DNA of 14,698 nucleotides from JBAYST01 sp041676005 (GCA_041676005.1 JBAYST010000020.1:1-14698), one strand, 5' to 3'. Positions 1 through 7,335 are shown, counted from the stretch's first letter. Numbers and translations: made by a program. Notes: generated by a model from the sequence alone, not told the origin.

Positions 1-3000
1 AAATAAATATTGAATAAATAACTTCCATCACGTTTATCAATGAAAATGCTCGAATTAGCTAAAGCGTGCAAAACCTGGTTAAGAGCACCGGTGTTAGTCA
101 CACTCAAGACATCGACATTAGCAAAATCTAAATCTTCAAACTTACCAGCAGCTTGACATAAATCGGCAAAATTTTGACCTTCAATTGCCCAATTTTCAAC
201 GTTGTTAAATGTAATTCCTTGATCGACGTTGATGAGATTTAACGAGGCTAAGTTAGCATCGAGGAAATCTCCAAATGTCGCAGAGAAAATTGCCGATCTA
301 TCCACCGCGGCTAAAATCGCTGAAATATTAAAAACTTCATTTAAATCAGATAAGTTCTCTCCGATGTTATAACTAGGATCGTCGAACACATCTAAAATCG
401 AATCACCGTCTCCGTTTAAAGTGCCTAAGGTTGCAACAACACCTGCGAGAAAACCATTTTCACCATCGAAAATCGGGTTTCCATATTTATCCCGATAGTA
501 ATCACCATTTATGGTTCGTGAATTAGACCATTTGTGAGAAATTCCGTGTCGATGTGGTTCAAGCGTGACGACATCTTCCTTAAAAGTTAAAGCACTAGGC
601 ATGGTGGACGAACCGGTTTCGCCAAAAATAAAGTTGAGAATATCAAAATAATTATTATATAAATCTCCATCGTAGAAATCCGTTTTTGGATTGATGATTT
701 CTGAATCGAATATCGCATCTAAAAGAAAAGCAAAATTTTCATAATTCTGAGAGATTTTGTTCAACATCTCTGAAGGATTGGTAATTGAACCAAAATCATC
801 GATTGTTTCTTCGACTTTTATAAAGGCAAAGAGTAAATCTCCAAGTTCTTTCCCTAATTTAGGAACCTCTAGATTAAAATTATTAACGTCTAACCCGAGA
901 TTAGCAAATTTATCTCCAATCGATTCAGAAGTTAAAATGTTTTTAAAAGAATTTTTAAAAGCAGCAGATAAAATTTTTGAATTATCTAACATGATTAAAA
1001 GTTTTCTCAATGTTTTAACTTTATTCATATCCAAACTATCAAGAGTTATAGTTTGATCTAACAATCCTAAGCTCTCACCCGCTTCTTGGAATAACAAAAG
1101 CGTTTCAAACACATGATAAAATTCTTCTTTTAAATTTTTAATTCTTGGACCGACACTCGATAAATCATAAAGCACGGAAGCAACCGCTTTTGTGTCAAAA
1201 GAAGATTCTCCATCTGTTGTCCCACCGATCATCGAAGATAAAAAGTCGGTGATCATCGGAAGTAAGTTTTTGAATAAACTTGTATCAAATAAATTATAAC
1301 GACGTCCAGGAATTTTCTTTCCACTAGAATCATAGACGACGGTAAGACCATCAGAATTACAATTGATAAGATTCCCAGATTGATCAAATTCTCCAAGTAA
1401 AATCGTTCGAATCGCATCGGCATTTTGAGAAAAAATTTCTAGCAGTAACTCGTTATCATCATCACCTTCCTCAGAACTATCCTTGAGTGTTCCGTGATTC
1501 GGTGCTTTTTTAGTAGAAGGAATTAATAACCCAGAAGTTTCCTCATCTGGAGAATCTCCTTCAAACGAATCATCTGAAAAGGAAATAAGCGAAACAATCC
1601 GAGAGTCAACTTTATTGAGATAAAAAAGTGTATCGTAAACAATGGCAAATTCAGAACCCCATTGAATCGAATTTATTTCTGTCCAAGAAATTGGCAAGAA
1701 ACTTCCAACTTCTTCGTTTGTAATTGCAAGAGTTGAAATAATAGCAGGAATTGCCCGTGAAAGAAGTTTCGACTTATCAATAGTTTCTAACGCTCTTTTA
1801 ATGTATCCATAAGATTCATCTGAAAGCATCACTTCTGTCATCTTTTTAAAGTCAAATTCATCTAAAACTCCGCCGTCTTCATCTAAAATTCCACTGAGTA
1901 TTCCAGAATAAAGAACATCGGCTAACATCAATTCAATATTCGCTGTTTCATCTTTCCAATCAAAATCAGAAATTTCTAATAATTCGCTATCGATGTATTG
2001 AGAAAGCATGTCGCTGTTCAAAGCGATAGTAGCAATAACTGGAAGTAAAATCGTCACTAATCCGGATGAATTTAAACTCGAGAACAAAGCATTTAAAGTT
2101 TCTGCTGAAAGCAAGTAGGATGTATCGATTGTGAGATCGGTTCCTTCTAAAAACGCGCCAGACATGATGGTTCCAATTTCCGCGACGTTAGAAAGTTGAT
2201 CTAGTAAAGAGGTTGTCACTCCATTTATTGTCACAGAGGTAAACGAATTCATAATGCTTGCATCAAAAGTTATCGAAGTCCCATCGATGGTCCAATTAAA
2301 AACCGATTGTCCGATAATAGAATTATTATATGCGTCAATAAATCCGCCTATAGTTACAACCATTTCATTACTTGAGTCAGGTTTATTATTTTGCCAACTC
2401 CTGTTTACGGTATTGACGATTGCACTAAAAGGAGCGATTAACATTCCGGCGACAAGGACAAAACGCACACCTTCTTCTAAGGCAGCAAGCCAGCGCACTT
2501 TAACGATTTTTCGAATTGCTTTTGGGACAAAATGTTTAAAACCGATGTGCCACAGTAACAAACAAAACAAATTTCCTAAAGTGACAATTAAAATCATGTC
2601 GACAATAAATACAACATATTTTAAAACCATACGCGCTATTCCTAACGCGGTGTTAAAAACTTCTGTGGTCGAACCGTAGATTCCGTTTCCTTCAAGAAAG
2701 AAGGCTAAAATATCACGCAAAGTACCAAAAACCGTAGAGGTTGCAATCGCAACTCCTTCCCCTGTTTCATTGGTAACAATTACATATTTAGCAATCCAGT
2801 CGATTCTAAGACTCCCAACAGCGTCGATGAGTAAATCGAGTGTCCCCATCGCAACGCCAATTAAAATAATCATAAAAAGAAGGCGAAAAGTCGAATAAAA
2901 AACTCCCTTTTTAAGCCCGATGAGCATTGCGATTATTAAAAATAAAATAAGACCGATAAAGATTCCGAGTAATGACCATTGAAAGATTTCAATAATTTGA

Positions 3001-3011
3001 TTTGTATCCAT
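1..3011 (-). CDS. Very large membrane-anchored protein, C-terminus beyond the window (partial)
   Basis: An uninterrupted minus-strand reading frame of 1003 codons starts at ATG 3011 and is still open at base 1. The N-terminus has hydrophobic segments at about residues 8-33, 42-62, 125-157 and 180-200. The first pair (a helix, then GLKKG, then another helix) resembles the start of CvpA-like membrane proteins, but the rest does not, so I do not assign that family. After residue ~205 there is a long, mostly hydrophilic region, presumably on one side of the membrane. It has recurring helical units of the form LxxLLxxLxxSxIfxaxF (near bases 940-1020, 258-326 and 35-100), an acidic linker near 1450-1560, and an Asp/Asn-rich loop NGDGDSILD (residues 866-874) that resembles a calcium-binding loop. 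There is no clear Shine-Dalgarno site; an extended -10 box lies 13 bases before the ATG. Function is not recognised; a surface or envelope role is an inference. Confidence 0.85.
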   Translation of the reverse strand, partial: MDTNQIIEIFQWSLLGIFIGLILFLIIAMLIGLKKGVFYSTFRLLFMIILIGVAMGTLDLLIDAVGSLRIDWIAKYVIVTNETGEGVAIATSTVFGTLRDILAFFLEGNGIYGSTTEVFNTALGIARMVLKYVVFIVDMILIVTLGNLFCLLLWHIGFKHFVPKAIRKIVKVRWLAALEEGVRFVLVAGMLIAPFSAIVNTVNRSWQNNKPDSSNEMVVTIGGFIDAYNNSIIGQSVFNWTIDGTSITFDASIMNSFTSVTINGVTTSLLDQLSNVAEIGTIMSGAFLEGTDLTIDTSYLLSAETLNALFSSLNSSGLVTILLPVIATIALNSDMLSQYIDSELLEISDFDWKDETANIELMLADVLYSGILSGILDEDGGVLDEFDFKKMTEVMLSDESYGYIKRALETIDKSKLLSRAIPAIISTLAITNEEVGSFLPISWTEINSIQWGSEFAIVYDTLFYLNKVDSRIVSLISFSDDSFEGDSPDEETSGLLIPSTKKAPNHGTLKDSSEEGDDDNELLLEIFSQNADAIRTILLGEFDQSGNLINCNSDGLTVVYDSSGKKIPGRRYNLFDTSLFKNLLPMITDFLSSMIGGTTDGESSFDTKAVASVLYDLSSVGPRIKNLKEEFYHVFETLLLFQEAGESLGLLDQTITLDSLDMNKVKTLRKLLIMLDNSKILSAAFKNSFKNILTSESIGDKFANLGLDVNNFNLEVPKLGKELGDLLFAFIKVEETIDDFGSITNPSEMLNKISQNYENFAFLLDAIFDSEIINPKTDFYDGDLYNNYFDILNFIFGETGSSTMPSALTFKEDVVTLEPHRHGISHKWSNSRTINGDYYRDKYGNPIFDGENGFLAGVVATLGTLNGDGDSILDVFDDPSYNIGENLSDLNEVFNISAILAAVDRSAIFSATFGDFLDANLASLNLINVDQGITFNNVENWAIEGQNFADLCQAAGKFEDLDFANVDVLSVTNTGALNQVLHALANSSIFIDKRDGSYLFNIY

Positions 3012-3024
3012 AATTTATAAATTT

Positions 3025-3033
3025 ATTTTAGCA
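3025..3033 (-). promoter_or_regulatory. Candidate extended -10 promoter for the large membrane protein gene
   Basis: On the minus strand TGC is followed by TAAAAT (3030 down to 3025), an extended -10 pattern, 13 bases before the ATG at 3011. The predicted transcript start would leave about 7 bases of leader and no ribosome binding site. No good -35 box is visible. The 3012-3107 gap is shared with the divergent CPBP protease gene, for which I could not pick a convincing promoter. Confidence 0.4.
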
Positions 3034-3107
3034 AATTAGATAACTTAATAAAAGTTATTACTATAAGAAAATATTTTAATAGTGTAAACTCGAATGTGGA
3101 GATATTT

Positions 3108-4001
3108 ATGTTGATAAAGAAAACCACATGCGATAATTGTGGCACAAAATTTGATGAATGTTTAGAGGAGTGCTCTAAATGTAAAACCAAGAGTAAGAGA
3201 TTCCTCGAGTTAAATTTAAATCCTAAGATGACCTGGATGAACACAGCTCGTCAACTCAGTCTTTTTCTCCTTGGTTGGCTTGGATTGAACATCATTAGTC
3301 TTATTTATGTTTTTTTAAGTTTAGCGATCGAGGTTTTTATAAACGGATTAGAGTATGATGCAGCTCTTGCATTAATTTCAACTCCCTTTAATGCAATGTT
3401 AACTAATGGAGTTTCTTACACTTTATTATTAGTTGGGATGATTATTATCATTTGGCCACATATTCGAAAGATTTTGCAGAGTTTTGCCTCTGGAAAAAAC
3501 ATTTTAAACGGTTTTTTACTCGGATTTGCATTGATCGGCGCAACTGCTGTTTATGGTCTAATTATTTCTTCTTTTTATTCAACAAGTGGTAACGTAAATC
3601 AAAACACTCTTGAAATTTTGATAGCGGACTATCCAATTCCTGCAATTTTGATTTTTGGGATTATCGGACCACTCGCTGAGGAATTCACATATCGCGTTGG
3701 GCTGTTCAATTTATTATCCCGCTCGAAACGATGGATTGCTTACTTATCGACAGCATTGATTTTTGCGTTTATTCATTTCAGTTTTATTTCAATTTTCACT
3801 TATATAAATGCCCCGACTTTAGATAATTATGAAGCAGTAATAAATGAGTTAATAAACATTCCTCAATACTTAATTGCTGGTCTGATTTTGAGTTTTACTT
3901 ATGAACAATTCGGATTTGCTGGTTCTTCGATTGCGCATATTTTAAATAATTTAATTTCCATAGTCGGTGTCTTACTAGTTTCTAACACAATTATTAAATA
4001 A
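3108..4001 (+). CDS. CPBP-family intramembrane metalloprotease with N-terminal zinc ribbon
   Basis: The product is 297 residues. I start it at ATG 3108, because GGAG (3098-3101) lies six bases upstream; the in-frame GTG at 3096 would swallow that site. Residues 8-25 form a small zinc-ribbon-like module (C8xxC11 and C22xxC25, with another Cys at 18). Several membrane helices follow. The CPBP (CAAX protease/bacteriocin-processing, ABI) motifs are all present: EExxxR at 191-196, FxxH ending at H223, and HxxxN at 277-281. Family members are membrane-embedded glutamic-type or metal-dependent proteases that cleave prenylated proteins, peptides or membrane proteins; the substrate here is unknown. 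The stop TAA shares its last A with the ATG of the next gene, so the two are almost certainly co-transcribed and translationally coupled. The zinc ribbon is a less usual addition and may mediate partner binding. Confidence 0.88.
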   Translation: MLIKKTTCDNCGTKFDECLEECSKCKTKSKRFLELNLNPKMTWMNTARQLSLFLLGWLGLNIISLIYVFLSLAIEVFINGLEYDAALALISTPFNAMLTNGVSYTLLLVGMIIIIWPHIRKILQSFASGKNILNGFLLGFALIGATAVYGLIISSFYSTSGNVNQNTLEILIADYPIPAILIFGIIGPLAEEFTYRVGLFNLLSRSKRWIAYLSTALIFAFIHFSFISIFTYINAPTLDNYEAVINELINIPQYLIAGLILSFTYEQFGFAGSSIAHILNNLISIVGVLLVSNTIIK

Positions 4002-4900
4002 TGGATCAAACAATGAAAAAAATGACGATTCTGCCAGGATTTTGGTTAAAAGTCATCGCAATGGTTACGATGACATTTGATCATATCGGCTTTTTCATGG
4101 CTTATTCTCACCAAAACGAGACTTTATACATCCTTGGACATATCTTTAGGGTAATCGGGCGAATCGCACTTCCTCTTTTCGTTTTTCTCGCGGTCGAAGG
4201 TGCGTTACACACTAAATCAATTGGGAAATATATTTCAAAATTGACACTTATTTTAGTCCCGATTTTGATTTTTCAAATCATCGCACATTTTGGGTTCAGT
4301 CAACCTTTTTATCAAGGAAATATTTTCATTGATTTAGTATTAGGCGTCATCATGATTTGGGCTTTAAAGAACAAAAAAATAGGCGTGAAATTTATTGCAA
4401 TCATTCCTTTGATTTTCGGAATTTTAAGTTTGCTTTGTTTTAATTATGAAGCGGCCCATTTAGGAGAATTCATCTGGTGGTTTCCATATTTTTTAAGAAC
4501 TCAATACGATGTTTTTTCGATCGCTCTTTTCTTAACTTTTTATCTTTCTTATAAAATTGTTCCATTGATATATAAAGAACGCGGATTAAACCCTGAACTG
4601 CATAGTGAAAATTATTACTATCGGTTGTCGCTCAACCTCTTTTCCGGTGCTGCCTTAATCATTGTTACCTTGTTATATTATGCGTACGGGAACTACATTA
4701 TCCCTATGCTCGGTCATGATTTTATCGCACATTGGGATCTTGCCGCGCAAAATGCAGCGATGATCGCCTTTATACCAATTTTTCTTTATAACGGAAGGCG
4801 TGGATATAATAAAAAATGGTTCACTATTTTCTCTTATTTATATTATCCAATGCATCTTATTACCATCTTTGTGATATTTAGTATTATTATGTTGCTGTGA
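4001..4900 (+). CDS. TraX-like polytopic membrane protein
   Basis: A 299-residue integral membrane protein with roughly eight hydrophobic segments. It matches the TraX family pattern: DHIG near residue 27, R(V/I)xGRIALPLFxFxxxEG at 50-67, YNGRRG at 263-268 and YYPMHL at 281-286 near the C-terminus. In the F plasmid TraX acetylates pilin; chromosomal Gram-positive homologues are common and their substrates unknown, though the family resembles membrane acyltransferases. No conjugation genes are nearby, so a pilin role is unlikely and the call describes the family only. The start at 4001 overlaps the upstream stop by one base; a second ATG at 4013 (followed by Lys-Lys) is a possible alternative. 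It is followed after 18 bases by the thioredoxin gene. Confidence 0.85.
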   Translation: MDQTMKKMTILPGFWLKVIAMVTMTFDHIGFFMAYSHQNETLYILGHIFRVIGRIALPLFVFLAVEGALHTKSIGKYISKLTLILVPILIFQIIAHFGFSQPFYQGNIFIDLVLGVIMIWALKNKKIGVKFIAIIPLIFGILSLLCFNYEAAHLGEFIWWFPYFLRTQYDVFSIALFLTFYLSYKIVPLIYKERGLNPELHSENYYYRLSLNLFSGAALIIVTLLYYAYGNYIIPMLGHDFIAHWDLAAQNAAMIAFIPIFLYNGRRGYNKKWFTIFSYLYYPMHLITIFVIFSIIMLL

Positions 4901-4918
4901 TTTTAAGGAGGATTTAAT

Positions 4919-5227
4919 ATGATCAAACACACAACTAACTTAAACGAATTTAACGAACTCATCAAAGAAGGCACTGTTCTTGTAGATTTTTTTGCAAGCT
5001 GGTGCGGACCATGCAAAATGATCGGACCGGTTTTAGAAGAAATTGATGCGAACAAGGAAACGACTGCTTCAATCGTAAAAGTCGACGTTGACCAAGCGCG
5101 TGAAATCGCGATGCAATATCGGATTCAAGTCATTCCGACTTTGATTTTATTCAAAAACGGAAGTGCTGTAAAAAAAGAATCTGGTTTTATGAATAAATCT
5201 AGATTGCTCGATTTTATCGAAAAATAA
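4919..5227 (+). CDS. trxA: Thioredoxin
   Basis: A 102-residue thioredoxin, the normal length for the family. The redox site WCGPCK has Cys29 and Cys32, and the cis-proline is at 73 in VIPTL. It is a cytoplasmic dithiol-disulfide reductant that donates electrons to targets such as ribonucleotide reductase and peroxiredoxins; it would be recharged by a thioredoxin reductase not present in this window. A strong ribosome binding site AAGGAGG (4905-4911) lies seven bases before ATG 4919. It is probably the last gene of the protease/TraX-like/thioredoxin cluster. No intrinsic terminator is visible between it and tRNA-Gly, so read-through into the tRNA is possible. Several thioredoxin paralogues can exist in a genome, so the symbol is by family only. 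Confidence 0.95.
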   Translation: MIKHTTNLNEFNELIKEGTVLVDFFASWCGPCKMIGPVLEEIDANKETTASIVKVDVDQAREIAMQYRIQVIPTLILFKNGSAVKKESGFMNKSRLLDFIEK

Positions 5228-5236
5228 AAAAACTCG

Positions 5237-5265
5237 TTGAGAGCAGAGATCAATTATTATATAAT
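5237..5265 (+). promoter_or_regulatory. Promoter of tRNA-Gly
   Basis: TTGAGA (5237-5242) and a perfect TATAAT (5260-5265) are separated by exactly 17 bases, a near-consensus housekeeping promoter. Transcription would begin about 10 bases before the tRNA 5' end at 5284. Confidence 0.8.
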
Positions 5266-5283
5266 CAAAGCCACGAGAACTGC

Positions 5284-5357
5284 GCAGGTGTAGTTCAGTG
5301 GTAGAACATCAGCCTTCCAAGCTGATTATGCGAGTTCGATTCTCGTCACCTGCTCCA
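5284..5357 (+). tRNA. tRNA-Gly, anticodon UCC
   Basis: A 74-base tRNA with encoded CCA end (5355-5357). The acceptor arm pairs GCAGGTG with CACCTGC. The anticodon stem TCAGC/GCTGA encloses loop CTTCCAA with anticodon TCC (5316-5318). The T arm contains GTTCGATTC. It has its own promoter upstream and an intrinsic terminator downstream, so it is a single-gene transcription unit. It would decode GGA and GGG, and GGN by wobble. Confidence 0.96.
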
Positions 5358-5365
5358 TTTGCTTA

Positions 5366-5399
5366 AAAAACCTCGACAAGTTCGAGGTTTTTATTTTTT
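5366..5399. terminator. Intrinsic terminator, probably bidirectional, after tRNA-Gly
   Basis: CCTCGA (5371-5376) pairs with TCGAGG (5382-5387) around a 5-base loop, extended by A5 on the left and T5 on the right. The T-rich tail reads on the plus strand. On the minus strand the same hairpin is followed by six T, so it could also end the small-RNA candidate reading in from the right. Confidence 0.85.
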
Positions 5400-5496
5400 A
5401 TAGACCTTTGGATAAAATGTTTTTGGGTCAGACATAATGATAAGAGCTGGGAACATAAAGTTCGCTAGGGGGCAACAACAAATCATTTAGTCTGAC
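5366..5496 (-). ncRNA. Candidate small RNA divergent from the XRE regulator
   Basis: No protein frame explains 5401-5598. A near-perfect 15-base inverted repeat, GTCAGACATAATGAT at 5427-5441 against ATCATTTAGTCTGAC at 5482-5496 (13 of 15 pairs), would form a long closing stem. Inside it, on the minus strand, GAAC-UUUAU-GUUC forms a second small hairpin. A minus-strand promoter (TTGACA, 16 bases, TGC TACTCT) puts the transcript start at about 5496, exactly the first base of the stem, and the bidirectional terminator at 5366-5399 would end it after about 130 bases. No known RNA family (6S, SRP, tmRNA, RNase P) is recognised in it. The pieces are seen in the sequence; that they make one RNA is inference. 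Confidence 0.45.
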
Positions 5497-5502
5497 AAAA
5501 AA

Positions 5503-5530
5503 AGAGTAGCACAGCCGAACTGTTTGTCAA
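5503..5530 (-). promoter_or_regulatory. Candidate promoter of the small RNA
   Basis: On the minus strand a consensus TTGACA (5530 down to 5525) is followed after 16 bases by TACTCT (5508-5503), preceded by TGC, which makes it an extended -10 element. It fires leftwards into the 5427-5496 inverted repeat. The same -35 region, read on the plus strand as TTGTCA, may serve the XRE gene. Confidence 0.45.
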
Positions 5531-5554
5531 TCATTAGTTATCATTAGCGATAAT
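5524..5554 (+). promoter_or_regulatory. Candidate promoter and operator of the XRE regulator gene
   Basis: TTGTCA (5524-5529) and GATAAT (5549-5554) lie 19 bases apart, slightly longer than ideal. Between and across them are two direct copies of TCATTAG (5531-5537 and 5541-5547), spaced one helical turn apart, and an inverted pair TTATC/GATAA (5538-5542, 5549-5553). Such repeats over a promoter are typical of XRE-type repressor sites, so autoregulation is plausible but unproven. Confidence 0.4.
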
Positions 5555-5598
5555 GTTAAATCATCTCTGAATAGATATCATCTTTAAGAGGGGAAAAA

Positions 5599-5904
5599 AT
5601 GATATTGCCAATCGCAGAAAGAATAAAAATTTTAAGAACGAACGCGTCGATGACACAAACTCAATTGGCGAACCGACTCGGTGTCACTAGATCAAGTGTC
5701 AATGCTTGGGAAATGGGAATTTCAATCCCGACAACCGACAAAATTGTCGAAATCGCAATTTTGTTTGGAACGACAACCGATTATATTTTCGGATTAGAAA
5801 ACAGAAAAATGTGCGATTCTTCTAATATCAATCCTGATATTCGCGCGATTTTAGAGAATTTAATTAATTATCTCAATAATCTCAATCACAAAAATGATAA
5901 TTAA
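5599..5904 (+). CDS. Small XRE-family (Cro/CI-type) helix-turn-helix regulator
   Basis: A 101-residue DNA-binding protein. Residues 7-60 form a standard HTH_3 domain: IAERIKILR, MTQTQLANRLGVTRSSVNAWE (turn and recognition helix), then PTTDKIVEIAILFGTTTDYIFG. The last ~30 residues (NPDIRAILENLINYLNNL and a polar tail) look like a short helix for dimerisation, with no peptidase or sensor domain. The ribosome binding site AAGAGGGG (5586-5593) lies five bases before ATG 5599. It sits alone between a divergent small-RNA candidate and the flavodiiron operon. There are no phage or toxin genes beside it, so it is more likely a chromosomal regulator than a prophage repressor. Its targets are unknown; its own promoter region has repeats that fit autoregulation. 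Confidence 0.9.
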   Translation: MILPIAERIKILRTNASMTQTQLANRLGVTRSSVNAWEMGISIPTTDKIVEIAILFGTTTDYIFGLENRKMCDSSNINPDIRAILENLINYLNNLNHKNDN

Positions 5905-5938
5905 TTAAAGCGTTTTTAGTTAACTGAGAAGTTTATTT

Positions 5939-5947
5939 TGTTAAAAT
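5939..5947 (+). promoter_or_regulatory. Candidate extended -10 promoter of the flavodiiron-rubredoxin unit
   Basis: TG (5939-5940), one base, then TAAAAT (5942-5947) gives an extended -10 element 26 bases before the fprA start. No convincing -35 box is present. No terminator is visible between the XRE gene and here, so read-through is possible. Confidence 0.4.
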
Positions 5948-5973
5948 ATAGATGTTTTAAAGTGGAGGTTTTT

Positions 5974-7140
5974 ATGAAAAGAATAACGCCGGACATTTAT
6001 TACATTGGATATAACGACAATAAAATTGATTTGTTCGAGAGTCAATTGCCTTTGTCTCACGGGATGGCATATAACTCTTATTTAATTTTAGACGAGAAAA
6101 TTGCCATTATCGATTCCGTTGAATTACCTGGAAAAGATGTGTGGTTTTCGAGCATCAAAGAAATTTTAGGAAACCGCGAACCAGATTATTTAGTCATCGA
6201 ACACATGGAGCCAGATCATTCAGGAAGTATTTTAGAATTCATCAAAAAATATCCTTCTGCAAAAATAATCACTAATCAATTGTCTTTAATGCTTTTAAAT
6301 CAATTTTTTGATTATGACTTTAGTGACCGAGTTATCGTGATTAAAGAAAAAGATAAAATTTCCCTTGGTAAACACAGTTTAGAATTTTATTTTGCTCCAA
6401 TGATTCATTGGCCTGAAGTACTTATGGTTTATGAGGAGTATTCAAAAACTTTTTTCAGTGCTGATGCCTTTGGCAAATTCGGAGTTATTGACACAGAAGA
6501 TAATTGGATCGATGAAGCGCGCCGCTATTATTTTGGAATTGTCGCTAAATACGGAATACAAGTTCAAAATCTTTTAAAGAAAATTCAACATCTACAAATT
6601 GACCGGATATGTTCTCTTCATGGTCCTATTCTCGATAAGGATTTAGGAAAATATATAGCCTTGTATGATAAATGGTCAAAATATGAAAGTGAAAATACCG
6701 ATGGAGTATTTATCGCCTATACTTCCGTTTACGGAAATACCGAAAAAGCAGTCAAGCTTCTTGAAGAAGAATTGCGCGATCAGGGAGTTAAAGACGTGTT
6801 GAGTAGAGATTTATCGCTCACACAAATACATGAAAATATCGCGCATGCTTTTCGCTATAAAAAGATTGTTCTTGCTACGACGACATACAACACCGGGATT
6901 TTTCCAACTATGCACTACTTTCTACACGGGTTAATTGAACGTAATTGGCAAAATAAAACAATCGGTATTATTGAAAACGGTTCTTGGGTTCCGCAAGCCG
7001 AAAAAGAAATGAAGAATTTTCTTTCTCCTTGTAAAAATTTAAAATTTGTTGAAAAAAGTGTTCATATAAAATCAGGAATCAAAGATAATAATATAGATGA
7101 GATTAAAGCGCTTGCTGAAATCTTAAGAAAGGAAGAATGA
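5974..7140 (+). CDS. fprA: Flavodiiron protein (class A, FprA-type O2/NO reductase)
   Basis: A 388-residue flavodiiron protein of the minimal class A size. Residues ~1-240 form the metallo-beta-lactamase-like domain with the diiron ligands H77xE79xD81H82, H145, D164 and H216. Residues ~245-388 form the flavodoxin domain with the FMN phosphate loop TSVYGNTE (250-257). These cytoplasmic enzymes reduce O2 to water or NO to N2O with electrons from rubredoxin, protecting anaerobes. The next gene, one base downstream, is rubredoxin, the expected electron donor, which supports the function. I start at ATG 5974 because GTGGAGG (5962-5968) lies five bases before it; the frame is open further up to a TTG at 5938, which lacks a site. 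Whether O2 or NO is the main substrate cannot be told from sequence. Confidence 0.95.
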   Translation: MKRITPDIYYIGYNDNKIDLFESQLPLSHGMAYNSYLILDEKIAIIDSVELPGKDVWFSSIKEILGNREPDYLVIEHMEPDHSGSILEFIKKYPSAKIITNQLSLMLLNQFFDYDFSDRVIVIKEKDKISLGKHSLEFYFAPMIHWPEVLMVYEEYSKTFFSADAFGKFGVIDTEDNWIDEARRYYFGIVAKYGIQVQNLLKKIQHLQIDRICSLHGPILDKDLGKYIALYDKWSKYESENTDGVFIAYTSVYGNTEKAVKLLEEELRDQGVKDVLSRDLSLTQIHENIAHAFRYKKIVLATTTYNTGIFPTMHYFLHGLIERNWQNKTIGIIENGSWVPQAEKEMKNFLSPCKNLKFVEKSVHIKSGIKDNNIDEIKALAEILRKEE

Positions 7141-7141
7141 C

Positions 7142-7279
7142 ATGAAATACGTTTGCACTGTATGCGGTTTCGTTTATGACGAAGAAATCGAAGGAACCAA
7201 ATGGGAAGACTTGCCAGAAGATTGGGTTTGTCCTCTTTGCGGCGCAGGTAAAGACGCCTTCGTCAAACAAGAAGACTAA
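7142..7279 (+). CDS. Rubredoxin (short form, 45 residues)
   Basis: A small iron-sulfur-free one-iron electron carrier: C5xxC8G and C30PxC33G hold the Fe(Cys)4 centre, with conserved aromatic residues Y12, W28 and F40. At 45 residues it lacks about seven residues of the usual loop between the two Cys pairs (DEEIEGTKWEDLPEDW here). Short rubredoxins of this length are known from Desulfovibrio desulfuricans. It starts one base after the fprA stop, and AAGGAAG in the end of fprA serves as ribosome binding site, so the two are co-translated. It would pass electrons to the flavodiiron protein; the rubredoxin reductase must be encoded elsewhere. An intrinsic terminator follows directly. Confidence 0.96.
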   Translation: MKYVCTVCGFVYDEEIEGTKWEDLPEDWVCPLCGAGKDAFVKQED

Positions 7280-7286
7280 AAAAAAT

Positions 7287-7310
7287 AGTGATGCTCGCAT
7301 CACTTTTTTT
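7287..7310 (+). terminator. Intrinsic terminator after rubredoxin
   Basis: Perfect stem AGTGATG (7287-7293) with CATCACT (7298-7304), a CTCG tetraloop, and a run of T to 7310. It ends the fprA-rubredoxin unit eight bases after the rubredoxin stop. Confidence 0.92.
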
Positions 7311-7317
7311 ATAAAAA

Positions 7318-7326
7318 TGTTATTAT
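7318..7326 (+). promoter_or_regulatory. Candidate extended -10 promoter of rdgB (nearly leaderless)
   Basis: TG (7318-7319), one base, then TATTAT (7321-7326). Only nine bases separate it from ATG 7336, so transcription would start two to three bases before the start codon. There is no Shine-Dalgarno site and the terminator of the previous unit ends at 7310, so a promoter must lie here. Confidence 0.5.
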
Positions 7327-7335
7327 GTTTTGGAT

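Noticed and set aside
757..2679. Plus-strand reading frames inside the large membrane protein gene
   Set aside because: They lie opposite one continuous 1003-codon frame, lack ribosome binding sites, and show no recognisable domains.
5366..5530. 6S RNA, SRP RNA or tmRNA
   Set aside because: The size and structure do not match: no SRP GGAAG tetraloop context, no tRNA-like end, and no 6S-like central bubble with long terminal stems.
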